In this document: positions 39,882 to 48,333 of the stretch, in pieces | Position numbering within the stretch: the first letter of the stretch is position 1 | Layout: the number at the start of each line of letters is the position of its first letter | Origin: Aliidiomarina minuta | GTDB taxonomy: Bacteria > Pseudomonadota > Gammaproteobacteria > Enterobacterales > Alteromonadaceae | Assembly: GCF_003987145.1 (NCBI RefSeq) | Contig: NZ_PIPL01000001.1 | Location: forward strand, 744,001 to 808,000 | Length of the DNA: 64,000 nucleotides | Direction of reading: 5' to 3' | Program-made: the position numbers and the translations under genes | The notes under the pieces: generated by a model | Seen by the model: the letters and a program-made list of their open reading frames with translations, nothing else | The model's database searches: none | Told to the model about the DNA's origin: nothing

Positions 39882-40055
39882 ATGAGTGCGGTCACCTCAC
39901 AATCTAACCAAATCCATAAATTTCACTACCTAAATTCAGCTCATATTTCTTATCTGTCCCCACTCCCGAGATTACGCCACCCATGTCCGGAAAGATCTGA
40001 AATTTACATTCCGGTACCCAGGGTAAATTTAGCAACGCTGGACTCTGGCATTTAA
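39882..40055 (+). CDS. Small ORF of 57 codons before the EAL gene
   Basis: Not recognised. ATG 39882 has a perfect AAGGAG 6 nt upstream (39870-39875), stronger than that of the EAL gene itself. The peptide begins MSAVTSQSNQIHKFHY and contains LRHPCPERSE; it has no membrane helix. It ends 15 nt before the GTG of the EAL gene, so it could be a leader peptide or a small partner protein. Confidence 0.5.
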   Translation: MSAVTSQSNQIHKFHYLNSAHISYLSPLPRLRHPCPERSEIYIPVPRVNLATLDSGI

Positions 40056-40070
40056 AAAGGCGAGCTCAGT

Positions 40071-40853
40071 GTGAACTTAAATATCATAGAAAACTTCAGA
40101 AACGACTTAAGACACCATTTGATTCCCCTGCATTATCAAACGGTTATTAATTATCAGGAAAACAGCGTCTTCAGCATGGAGGCCTTATTAAACTGGTCAA
40201 AAATCAAGGAATATGACGTATCTTTAGAAGCACTGATAAGCGAAGTTGAAACCAACGAAACACTTTGCCTGGAATTGGACCGCTATGTGGCTACAACTGC
40301 TTTGCATGAGTTTAACAGTATATGCACTGAGTATCCTTACTCAGGCTCGATCTCCATTAATATATGCCCACGCAGTCTTGAGACTTTAGACTTTGTCGAT
40401 TTTTTAAAAGACCTCATACAGTCATTAAATAAGATGCAATTTTCCAGGCTTATAATTGAAATAACAGAACGAAATGAATGGCTGCATCCTGCTTTGATTC
40501 TGGAGAATATAAAAAGATTAAGAAAAATGGGCGTTCAGGTTGCTGTAGATGATTTTATTACCGGTTATTCCAACTTTGGAACTTTACTGAATGAAGATGT
40601 GCGAATAGTAAAACTCGATAAATCGCTGACGGCGCGTCTGCTAACTGACAAAATGGTGCGCAAATTCTTTTCGTCATTCTATGCATTAAGCCAACAACTC
40701 GGTAAAGAGGTCATTGTCGAAGGTGTGGAAAAGATAGAGCAGGCTTTGATTTTACGTTCCGAGGGCTATGCCCTATTGCAAGGCTACTACTTCTCAAGAC
40801 CTATGAAAAAAGAACTTATGGTGAGGTATTTAAAAGGGCTTGAGAGTGTTTAG
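40071..40853 (+). CDS. EAL-domain protein (putative c-di-GMP phosphodiesterase)
   Basis: 260-aa stand-alone EAL domain. Conserved residues for c-di-GMP hydrolysis are mostly present: SMEALLNW (the EAL-like motif, L changed at x), SINICPRSL (Asn), IIEITERNEW (Glu), VDDFITGYSN (Asp-Asp of DDFGTGYS), IVKLDKSL (Lys), VEGVE (Glu) and LLQGYYFSRP. No sensor domain, signal peptide or membrane helix, so it is cytosolic. GTG start at 40071. A strong bidirectional terminator follows. A 45-bp near-copy of its 3' part lies at 41819-41863. Confidence 0.88.
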   Translation: MNLNIIENFRNDLRHHLIPLHYQTVINYQENSVFSMEALLNWSKIKEYDVSLEALISEVETNETLCLELDRYVATTALHEFNSICTEYPYSGSISINICPRSLETLDFVDFLKDLIQSLNKMQFSRLIIEITERNEWLHPALILENIKRLRKMGVQVAVDDFITGYSNFGTLLNEDVRIVKLDKSLTARLLTDKMVRKFFSSFYALSQQLGKEVIVEGVEKIEQALILRSEGYALLQGYYFSRPMKKELMVRYLKGLESV

Positions 40854-40871
40854 TATCGACAACGAAAGCAT

Positions 40872-40914
40872 AAAAAAGAGTGACACCACCTAGACCTGGT
40901 GTCACTCTTTTTTT
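40872..40914. terminator. Strong bidirectional terminator after the EAL gene
   Basis: An 11-bp stem, GAGTGACACCA / TGGTGTCACTC (40878-40907), flanked by A6 and T7, so it serves the EAL gene on plus and the hypothetical gene on minus. Confidence 0.92.
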
Positions 40915-40949
40915 CCTAAGTTTCATATCAATGACCTTCTATTGGAATC

Positions 40950-41747
40950 TCAATCTATTGGAATCTCAATGGGACACCGCTCACAGGTCTGCCAGGAACC
41001 TTCAATAGGATTAGCCCCCGACCACTCTCGATAATTAAAAGTTCGATATTCAGACTCTACTGAATCCTCAATCTCAATTCGAATTTGAATTTGAATATAA
41101 TTTGGGCCGCCATGGTAAATCCCAGCTTCATGAATGGCCTGGGTAGCTCCAGTGGATAAAGCTGCCCCCCCGCTGCCCCAATTAAGAGCCCGTGGTCGAG
41201 TGACTGTAATAACTTCATCTACTTCGGAACGGTCATCGCCATCACTTAAGATTACAACCTGTGTTTCCGCAAGTTGCTGCTCAGCGCCTTTAAATTCAAC
41301 AAGCCGAAAGTAATTGTCAATTACCGCGTCAACCTCATGCGGTTGTAACCACAAGGCATCAGCTAATTTCTTCTGCCTGCTTTTTAACTTAGCCTCCAGT
41401 CGCTGTTCTAATTTCGCTGGGATAGCCTCACCCCGGTCAAAATATGAAAAGGCATCCATATAAACTTGTGTTTTGTATATCGGTTTTCCTTCAACGATCG
41501 GCTTCCCTTCGTTAAGCGCCTGATGGATTACCGATACAAAGTGATGATAACGACGCAAATCACTTATACCTAGAAGATGAGCGTAATTCTGTAGTCGTTG
41601 ACAGGTCTGTGCTCCAGAAACCGATTGATTACACTGCGATTCCAAATCCTGCAGAGTCGTTGGATCATGTATTTCCGCCTGAGCACTATGCATAGCAAGG
41701 GTAAACAGACTAACTGGCAGCGATATGGTGAGTATCTTACTAATCAT
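40950..41747 (-). CDS. Hypothetical exported protein
   Basis: 265 aa, not recognised. ATG 41747 (AAGGA 8 nt upstream) opens a signal peptide MISKILTISLPVSLFTLAMH, cut near SAQAE. The mature protein has CNQSVSGAQTCQRL and ends CERCPIEIPID; the even number of cysteines suggests disulphides in the periplasm. A 16-bp direct repeat (ATTGAGATTCCAATAG type) spans the stop codon. It ends at the shared terminator with the EAL gene. Confidence 0.7.
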   Translation of the reverse strand: MISKILTISLPVSLFTLAMHSAQAEIHDPTTLQDLESQCNQSVSGAQTCQRLQNYAHLLGISDLRRYHHFVSVIHQALNEGKPIVEGKPIYKTQVYMDAFSYFDRGEAIPAKLEQRLEAKLKSRQKKLADALWLQPHEVDAVIDNYFRLVEFKGAEQQLAETQVVILSDGDDRSEVDEVITVTRPRALNWGSGGAALSTGATQAIHEAGIYHGGPNYIQIQIRIEIEDSVESEYRTFNYREWSGANPIEGSWQTCERCPIEIPID

Positions 41748-41818
41748 TTTGAACTTCCTTATTAACTTAACTTTTAGTAAGTAGCTCAAAAAGCATACAG
41801 GGAGAAATAACAGAAGTC

Positions 41819-41863
41819 GAGGTCACTGTCGAAGGCGTAGAAAAAATAGAGCAGGCTCTGATT
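41819..41863 (+). pseudogene. Remnant of an EAL-domain gene
   Basis: Reads EVTVEGVEKIEQALI in one frame. It matches codons at 40707-40751 of the intact EAL gene at 40 of 45 bases; four of five changes are synonymous and one gives Ile to Thr. No start and no further EAL sequence on either side. Confidence 0.8.
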
Positions 41864-41904
41864 AAGTTAACTACGCCGTATCCCGGCGCAGTTAACCTGT
41901 GTTC

Positions 41905-43050
41905 TCAGAGGTATTTCAGCCAGGCCTGCTGGCTTTTGCGTTTATAGGCATTAAAAATACGGGTCGGTTTATACAGGGCGATCGCTAACACAGCGCTTAT
42001 CAGCCAAATATAACCTATATGATCAACGCCAAAATAGATGCCTTTGTTAGTGCCCCAGATAGTGACCGCAATGCAATACAAAGCCAGCAATACATATAAA
42101 TGCAACACATAAAAGAACATAGGTGCCCCACCATAACTCGCCAGAATATTGTTTAAACGACTGTTAAAACGTTCCAGCAAATACAAACCGGCAAACATGC
42201 CCGCCAGAGTTATTAGCAGGAAGTTCAGTGACGGCGGATACTTGGTAATATTAAAGAAAGACATCAGGCTGTCATTCACACCGCTATATAGCTGCCACGG
42301 CTGAGTTTCACCATATAGATTAAAACCTCTTAAAACGACAAAAAGCGCTGCACAGGCAATGGCTGTGATCGCTAAGTAGCGCTGCCGCTTAGCGGCTTCC
42401 ATTGCCCGGCCATAGAGAGGACCCGCCGCGTATCCCAGCAGAATCACACCAATCCAGGGCAGAACCGGGTAACTGACTCGAATCGTCAAGCTATCACTTT
42501 GCCATAAATTGCCCCGATCATGCAGTATGGTCCACAGACTATAACCCCACTGCCCCGGCTCAAAGTTGATCACATCCAATGCATTATGCCCCGCCACCAG
42601 CAAACCACCGACGGTAAACAATAACCAGCGCGGCCAGCTGACACAGCAAGCCAGTGCCAGCATGCACAGTCCTATCGCCCAGATAACCTGCAGCCAGATA
42701 GTGTCGTAACTGCCCAACCAGGAAAATGTGATCAAAGTAACTTCAAGCACAATCAGAAACAGGCCGCGACGCCAGAGGAAGTCGCGGGTTTTGTGATGAT
42801 CATGGCCTCGTGACTGGCTGAACAGCCAGGCCGATAAACCGGTCAGAAATATAAAGGCTGGTGCGCAGAAATGGGCCGCAAAACGACTCCAGAATAGAGG
42901 ACCATTCGTGTCGGCAATCACCATAGGATCGCTGACCTGTGCATGTAAAAAGAAACGTTCACGTACATGGTCAACCAGCATCAGTAAAATCACCAGCCCG
43001 CGCATAGCGTCGATGCTGTTAATACGTTTTTTAAGTTGTTCAGAAGTCAT
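41905..43050 (-). CDS. DUF1624/HGSNAT-like multi-pass membrane protein
   Basis: 381 aa with about 10 membrane helices. N-terminal INSIDAMRGLVILLMLVDHV is typical of the DUF1624/DUF418/acyltransferase-like group that includes heparan-alpha-glucosaminide N-acetyltransferase; a His (DHVRERFF) and APAFIFLTGLSAWLFSQSRG follow. It probably moves or transfers an acyl group across the inner membrane, but the substrate is unknown. Its start overlaps the TonB receptor by 11 nt, so it should be translated with it, under the same Zur-like box. Confidence 0.82.
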   Translation of the reverse strand: MTSEQLKKRINSIDAMRGLVILLMLVDHVRERFFLHAQVSDPMVIADTNGPLFWSRFAAHFCAPAFIFLTGLSAWLFSQSRGHDHHKTRDFLWRRGLFLIVLEVTLITFSWLGSYDTIWLQVIWAIGLCMLALACCVSWPRWLLFTVGGLLVAGHNALDVINFEPGQWGYSLWTILHDRGNLWQSDSLTIRVSYPVLPWIGVILLGYAAGPLYGRAMEAAKRQRYLAITAIACAALFVVLRGFNLYGETQPWQLYSGVNDSLMSFFNITKYPPSLNFLLITLAGMFAGLYLLERFNSRLNNILASYGGAPMFFYVLHLYVLLALYCIAVTIWGTNKGIYFGVDHIGYIWLISAVLAIALYKPTRIFNAYKRKSQQAWLKYL

Positions 43051-45181
43051 AACGAAGGCTCACTGAGAATTGTCGTGGTGCGCCCGGAGTCGTCCACATG
43101 GCAGCATAAGAGTTTGCGATATAGTGGGCATTAAAAAGGTTGTCGACATTAACCTGCAGCAACCATGAGTCACTCAAGCGCTGGCCGTAGAACACATCCA
43201 CAAGTGTATATGCTGGAAGCCGATAACCGGGCCGCACGGTATCGCCGAGTCGTTCGTCAACATACCGCACCCGGGTACCCAGGTGACCATCAATAGCAAA
43301 ACGTTGCAGGTAATGTTTTATATAAAGATTGGCGGTATGGCGTGGCACGTTAATCAGCGGACTGCCTTTGGGAATGGTAATGCCCCAATCCAGGTTCACC
43401 ATTTCATTACTGGTTTTTGTGTCCAGAAAAGCATAAGCCAGCCGTAATTCGGTATCTGCACCCAATGATGTCGTCAGGTCAAGTTCCAGCCCACGACTTG
43501 AAGCCGCTCCCAGTGAGGCTGGGAATCCAACGTTAACCGGATCCGAAGTCAGAATATTGGTTTTAGTCGCATCAAAAAGCGCTCCGTTAAGTGCCCAATC
43601 ACCACGCTTCCACTTAAAACCCATTTCAAAGGATTCGCTTTCTTCCGGGTCAAAACCATTGCCCGCTGCATCGGTACCACTGAGCGGTAAAAAGCCCTCC
43701 GAATAACTGGCATACAGGTTCAGCTCAGGGTTTGCTTTAAACAGCAAACCTGCCCGTGGACTCAGACGTTGGTCACGCTGTTCTGAAAACACCCCATTAA
43801 TCTGCTCTTCCATGCTTTGCTCAAAGTCATCCAGGCGCAGCCCCAGCAGGCCGTCCCAACGCTCACTGATAGCAAACTGGTTCTGGACATACACACCCCA
43901 GGCCTGCTGGGTTTCAAAGTTGGCATACAAAGGAACAGGCACAGGTTCGGGTTGATCACGATATACCGGCTCAAAAATATCGATTTCATACTCACCCGCT
44001 TCGGGCCTTACCCGGGCCAGCATGGTATAAAGCTCATAATCGTATGCATCCGCGCCTAGCAGAATATTGTGTGTAGTACCCAATGCATTGAGACTGCCGC
44101 TAAGCTCCCAGCGCAACGAGGTGTCTTCGGAATGGTAATCACGATAACGACGCTGACGGGTTAAAGTACGGCCATCTGTAAATAACTGCTGGCGAGCTGG
44201 AGCCAGTTCAGCATCGGAGGAATAACCGCTTAATTCAGAACTCCGATGACTAATACCGCCGGCCGTAAACCAACCATTATTAAGGCGATGCTCAAGTGTC
44301 AATTGATGACCACGTGCGCTTATTTCTGTCGGCCCATCGGCAGGTTCACCTAGATAACGTTCACGAGGTATGGTTTTGGTATCGTTGTCTAATACCACGA
44401 TACCGCGGTCAAATAACTGCGACTGTTGCAGATACTCAAATTCGTATAACAGCGCCGTATTATCTGCAAGCTGCCAACGTACAGAAGGGGTTATCACCTT
44501 TTTTTCACTGTTTACATAATCTCTGAAACTGCCGTGGTCCTGCCAGGCACCATTAATCCGAAAGGCCACATCATCGCTGATGCCGCGGGTATAATCACCT
44601 TCCAGTCGATAACGGTCATTGCTGCCAGCCGACAGTTTCAGATAACCTTCAGGGGCATATTGAGGCTTGCGCGTAGTGATATTGATAATGCCGCCCGGAT
44701 CAGAACGGCCATATAAAGCTGAGCCCGGCCCTTTCAGTATTTCTACGTATTCGATGTTAGAAACATCGCGATGCCCACTAAACCCACGCCCGCCATCAAA
44801 GCCATTGATCAGATAACCCGACGGCATATTTTCATTGCCCGGAAAACCACGCAGTGAATAACTGTCCCACAAACTGCCGCCATCATTTTGCAGAGCAATA
44901 GATGGTGAGAAACTTAGCAGGTCCTGAAGACGGGAAATATTAGTGTCCGCAATAAAATCACGATCCAGCGAGTCTATCGCCTGAGGCAAATCCCGTGTTG
45001 CGACATTGCCGCGGTATGGTTGGTGATAAACCACATGCAGTCGTTCATAATTTTCTTCAGCTTCTTCACCGTTCTTTTCTTCCGTCTGTGCAGAAGCTGC
45101 ACTGGCTGAAAAAATCGCAATATGGACTACAACCCAAACCGGGCTCACACATTGGCGTCTAAAAGGCATCTTCCTGATCAC
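43040..45181 (-). CDS. TonB-dependent outer-membrane receptor
   Basis: 713 aa. Signal peptide about 1-31 (ending SAASAQ), plug domain with IDSLDRDFIADTNISRLQDL, LRGFPGNENMPSGYLINGFD and YVEILKGPGSALYGRSDPGG, then a 22-strand-type barrel ending in RQFSVSLRYDF (terminal aromatic). The layout is that of siderophore-type receptors (FpvA/FhuE class, no signalling domain). The Zur-like box immediately upstream suggests zinc-controlled uptake, perhaps of a metallophore complex. An alternative start is ATG 45169. Confidence 0.92.
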   Translation of the reverse strand: MIRKMPFRRQCVSPVWVVVHIAIFSASAASAQTEEKNGEEAEENYERLHVVYHQPYRGNVATRDLPQAIDSLDRDFIADTNISRLQDLLSFSPSIALQNDGGSLWDSYSLRGFPGNENMPSGYLINGFDGGRGFSGHRDVSNIEYVEILKGPGSALYGRSDPGGIINITTRKPQYAPEGYLKLSAGSNDRYRLEGDYTRGISDDVAFRINGAWQDHGSFRDYVNSEKKVITPSVRWQLADNTALLYEFEYLQQSQLFDRGIVVLDNDTKTIPRERYLGEPADGPTEISARGHQLTLEHRLNNGWFTAGGISHRSSELSGYSSDAELAPARQQLFTDGRTLTRQRRYRDYHSEDTSLRWELSGSLNALGTTHNILLGADAYDYELYTMLARVRPEAGEYEIDIFEPVYRDQPEPVPVPLYANFETQQAWGVYVQNQFAISERWDGLLGLRLDDFEQSMEEQINGVFSEQRDQRLSPRAGLLFKANPELNLYASYSEGFLPLSGTDAAGNGFDPEESESFEMGFKWKRGDWALNGALFDATKTNILTSDPVNVGFPASLGAASSRGLELDLTTSLGADTELRLAYAFLDTKTSNEMVNLDWGITIPKGSPLINVPRHTANLYIKHYLQRFAIDGHLGTRVRYVDERLGDTVRPGYRLPAYTLVDVFYGQRLSDSWLLQVNVDNLFNAHYIANSYAAMWTTPGAPRQFSVSLRYDF

Positions 45182-45188
45182 TTATGAG

Positions 45189-45209
45189 TAATGTTATATC
45201 GTAACATTA
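45189..45209. promoter_or_regulatory. Zur-like operator before the TonB receptor gene
   Basis: Perfect inverted repeat TAATGTTA-TATCG-TAACATTA. The inner 17 bp agree at 14 of 16 arm positions with the gammaproteobacterial Zur box ATGTTATA-N-TATAACAT. It lies 8 nt upstream of the receptor ATG. Confidence 0.7.
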
Positions 45210-45247
45210 TCTCGACCGTGAACCGATTTTGCAAGTGAAAATAGTTG

Positions 45248-46801
45248 TTATTTCAATGGCTTCCCACTGGCTCGCATGATCTGAACCAAGGAGTAGTTTT
45301 CTGCGCTTTCCTGTACAAGGGTTTTAGTGTCCTCATCAAGTGCTGTCATCAACTCCTGAAAATAGGCGATCAGCTGCCCCGCTTCTTTTATGCGGGGGGC
45401 GAGCACCTGCCGTGTATCTTCAAAGTGCTGGCACTTCCAGTTCGCCCACTGATGCGCTTCACGGAAAAAAATATCCGCCATGCGCAGATAGGCAAGAGGT
45501 TGCAACTGCTGGTATTCATGATACAAAAGAAAAGCGTTCCACTGCCGTTTACCCTCTTCGCTGATCACCTCACCCGGCCCTTCAAGCAGCATGTAATGTT
45601 CAAAATAAAACTGGTTCTTCTGTGCTAGTCGCTGCCAGTTCAACTTTTCAGGTTCACTACTTTTTGCTATCCGGCTTATCAGTTCAGATTGCTGATAGAA
45701 ACGAAACTTATATAACAGCTGTTGCCGCATCCAGCTGGTAAATGCTTTGTCGTCTTCCTGTGACTCTATGGCCTGTTCACAGGCCTCTATCAAAGGCAAA
45801 GAGACATATTCAAAGTCATCCTCTGAAGCTTTCACCTCTTTTTGTAACTGAATAAATTCAGGATGCAGCTTTAACGGGCGCAGGCTTTCATCAGCCAAAA
45901 ACTCAGCAATATGCGCTGAACGGTAATGAAAAGCCTTCTTACAGCAGTCAATCGCCTGCTCCGGCTGGCCTGCCTGAACATAGAGCTGTGCCGCATGGTA
46001 TAACATTTCCGGGTGCAACCAGCTAAACAACGGAAAGCGCTGAAACAGACTCAGTCCTTTTTTCAGATGCGCTTCCTGGTGATCGTCCTGAAAGGCTTCA
46101 GTGCACCACTTCAGGTAAACAGACACCAACCTGTAAAGCTGTAGGTTGGTACGCTGCATAGCCCACCTGGCAGCGAAGTCTTCAGTCAGCCACTGACCCA
46201 GGCACACAAGGTTCTCTGTCAGGCTACCGCTAAAGTCTCCCGGCAGTAATGGCGACTTTCTTTTTTCTTCCTGCTCTGCTTTTTCCCGGATCGCTAAGCA
46301 CCTATCAGCCTCGTCTTTGATTTCTTTGCCACGTAAAACACGCACCTGGGACTGGTCTTGCTGAGGACGCAAAGTTACCAGAATGCGCATCTCACCGTCT
46401 TTATCTTCCGCGGTGTCTTCATCCAGTACTTTAAAGGTTTTCACATCCGGCCCTGCAACCGGCACTAAAGTGATTGGCTTCCCCTGCAGTTTATATAGCT
46501 GACCGTCGCCGATGAAATAGAAATGACTGTGTTTGCCAATACGCTTGAATTTACCTGGCTTAACAGCAATGACCTGGTCACCTACGACCACATGATTGGC
46601 GTCAGCAATACAATAAGGCTTCACTTTTAACGTTTCAGGGTCGAGATCAGGAAACAGGGTTCTACCCAGATTTTACGGACACATCCAAAAAGAGGCATCA
46701 TGTAACTCTTCCTGAGAAGGTATAGAGTCACTTGCTTTAGCCACCGAAGGATTCGAAGTAAGAAGAAAAACAACGCAGAACAACAAAAGACTAATCTTCA
46801 T
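45248..46801 (-). pseudogene. Exported hypothetical protein split by an in-frame TAA
   Basis: ATG 46801 (GAGG 5 nt upstream) opens a signal peptide MKISLLLFCVVFLLTSNPSV and continues to DASFWMCP, then meets TAA at codon 43 (46675-46673). The same frame goes on with FPDLDPETLKVKPYCIADAN and an uninterrupted 458 codons from GTG 46624. The region PVAGPDVKTFKVLDEDTAED recalls DKNYY-type repeats; the rest is helical (TPR-like stretch AAQLYVQAGQPEQAIDCCKK). As read, the main part would lack its export signal. Either a nonsense mutation or a sequence error. Confidence 0.75.
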
Positions 46802-46847
46802 TCTTACCTCGCTTTCTAATAGAAACATGACTGCTTGCCTGTATTTA

Positions 46848-47105
46848 TCATTTTTTCCAAGTGCTCCACAAATACCTAATAATGAGCCAGAATATATAAT
46901 TCATCGCGGCAAATATAGGTACGTAAATAAAATATAATACTTCAAACAAAGTCCCTGCAGATTCAGGATAAAGAAGAGGGATAGATGTTATAAACACTAT
47001 AGGTAGTATAACTCCAACTATGACGGCTATTCTTTTATTGAACAGCTGCAAAATACATGCGGAAAAAAACGGAACTACTATTAAAAAAATAACCATTGCA
47101 AACAT
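46848..47105 (-). CDS. Small hypothetical membrane protein
   Basis: 85 aa, about three hydrophobic helices (MVIFLIVVPFFSACILQLF; IAVIVGVILPIVFITSIPLL; YFIYVPIFAAMNYIFWLII), with a basic end STWKK. Not recognised. ATG 47105 has AAGGAG 7 nt upstream; the ORF can be extended to a TTG at 47123, which I reject. It lies between two broken genes on the same strand and probably belongs to one operon with them. Confidence 0.65.
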   Translation of the reverse strand: MFAMVIFLIVVPFFSACILQLFNKRIAVIVGVILPIVFITSIPLLYPESAGTLFEVLYFIYVPIFAAMNYIFWLIIRYLWSTWKK

Positions 47106-47196
47106 TCTATTTCTCCTTGTCAATGATTGCTATAAAGTGCCCTCCCTGCATGGGCACACAGTTGTCAGATCCAGGTGGATTTATTTCCCTATACTG

Positions 47197-47458
47197 TTAA
47201 AGAAAGCCGAGAAGGCCCTCCCACCCCAGTAAGGTGAATGCAACTGTGGATACCCCCAAAGCGACAGAAACGTATACATTCATCTTTTTGACTTCACTCC
47301 AAAAGATGAACGCAAACACAGTTACAAAGTGGATGTAGGACACATAAATAAACAGCTGCCAAAATTGGTTAGGAACGCTGTCCAGGCGTGATAGAAAAAT
47401 CGCAGTAACGAAATCCAAGGGCCATTAGAAACCCCACATCACTGGATACCATTTTCAT
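47197..47458 (-). pseudogene. Small membrane protein gene with a one-base frameshift
   Basis: ATG 47458 has AAGGAG 6 nt upstream and reads MKMVSSDVGFLMALGF, then loses frame. The frame one base away continues FVTAIFLSRLDSVPNQFWQL to the end LLGWEGLLGFL. Removing one T from GGATTTCG (about 47406-47413) joins both parts into one protein of about 87 aa with three membrane helices. Read from its own TTG the downstream part has no ribosome site. Confidence 0.65.
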
Positions 47459-47706
47459 ATATAACTCCTTGTTATATTTGCATTCATCCATAGTGTTAAC
47501 CTACATGGGGGATTGGCATCTTTCAACCTGAACTTAACAACTCTTTAACTATTTGAATGCTTTTGTAAGTTTGGCAGAAGCATCCGAAAAAATATCTCCG
47601 GGTAAGTTCGAGCTGAATATAGCGGTAACCTTCAACCGACAGAGAAATTTTCAAGTCACCTTGCTAATTAAACAACAGTGGTTTTTTTCGACTGAAAAAT
47701 GGGCAT

Positions 47707-47727
47707 AAAAAAGACGCCGAAGCGTCT
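47707..47727 (-). terminator. Terminator downstream of the displaced tRNA-Leu 3' end
   Basis: On minus: AGACGC-TTCG-GCGTCT followed by T6. The only minus-strand unit it can serve is the tRNA-Leu remnant 100 nt away, so it is probably the ancestral tRNA operon terminator. The remainder of 47459-47824 holds this hairpin and a REP-like copy; no gene is seen. Confidence 0.8.
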
Positions 47728-47754
47728 GGGGCTGTTAGTTGTGCTGAGGGCTTT

Positions 47755-47809
47755 ATGGCAGGCATAGCCTGCGCTACGGTTTCATGGCAAGTGTGGCCTG
47801 CCCTACGTG
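47755..47809. repeat. REP-like repeat, diverged copy B
   Basis: Two direct units, ATGGCAGGCATAGCCTGC-GCTAC and ATGGCAAGTGTGGCCTGCCCTAC, related to the 61582-61832 array. Confidence 0.65.
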
Positions 47810-47824
47810 AAAACAATTAAGAAA

Positions 47825-47888
47825 TGGTGCCCGGGGCCGGACTTGAACCGGCACGATCTTACGATCGAGGGATTTTAAATCTCGTGTC
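47825..47888 (-). other. Displaced 3' part of tRNA-Leu (att site remnant)
   Basis: On minus: anticodon loop TTTAAAA, an intact variable arm, a T-arm GCCGG-TTCAAGT-CCGGC and CCGGGCACCA at the 3' end. The T-stem differs from that of the full tRNA at 53900 by compensatory changes, so it is a separate tRNA-Leu 3' half. Upstream of the anticodon loop homology stops. It shares the 16-bp core CGAGGGATTTTAAATC (47866-47881) with the full tRNA (53941-53956). Confidence 0.88.
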
Positions 47889-47936
47889 ATTAAAAATACA
47901 TATTGTCAAATCAATGACTTACAGAAGGCATTTAAA

Positions 47937-47957
47937 ACTTAAACAGTAACTTAAACA
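47937..47957 (+). repeat. Left arm-type repeats
   Basis: ACTTAAACA at 47937-47945 and 47949-47957, 12 bp apart, within 60 bp of the left core. The rest of 47889-48333 shows no gene; it must hold the nuclease promoter. Confidence 0.65.
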
Positions 47958-48333
47958 CCTGCCCCCTAATTTATAGCTCTCCTACTCAGGTAAAGCTGAC
48001 AAAAACAACATGAAATCAAACATACACAGTTATAAAAATTCCTGGATTTGCATTGTAGACACAAGGGATTTTTAGTGATTAAGTAGATTTCAATACTCAC
48101 ATAGAAAATATGACGCCGTAAAAAAGTTACTTACGTGTATTAATCTGGCACTTTTTATAAAAATCGCTGACTAATCCTGAACGCCAGCTTTCAGCAAAAC
48201 TCGGACTGATGAACCCAACTGTCCACATAAGTTATCCTAGGCTATTTCCTTTAAAGTGAAGATGAACTAGTAATTTATTCATGGCATACCAGTAACTGGA
48301 TAAAATAAGAACAACAATGATAGAGGGATTTTG

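Noticed and set aside
38984..40853. Small prophage with XRE repressors
   Set aside because: No phage structural, replication or integrase gene next to the two regulators; the divergent gene is an EAL protein.
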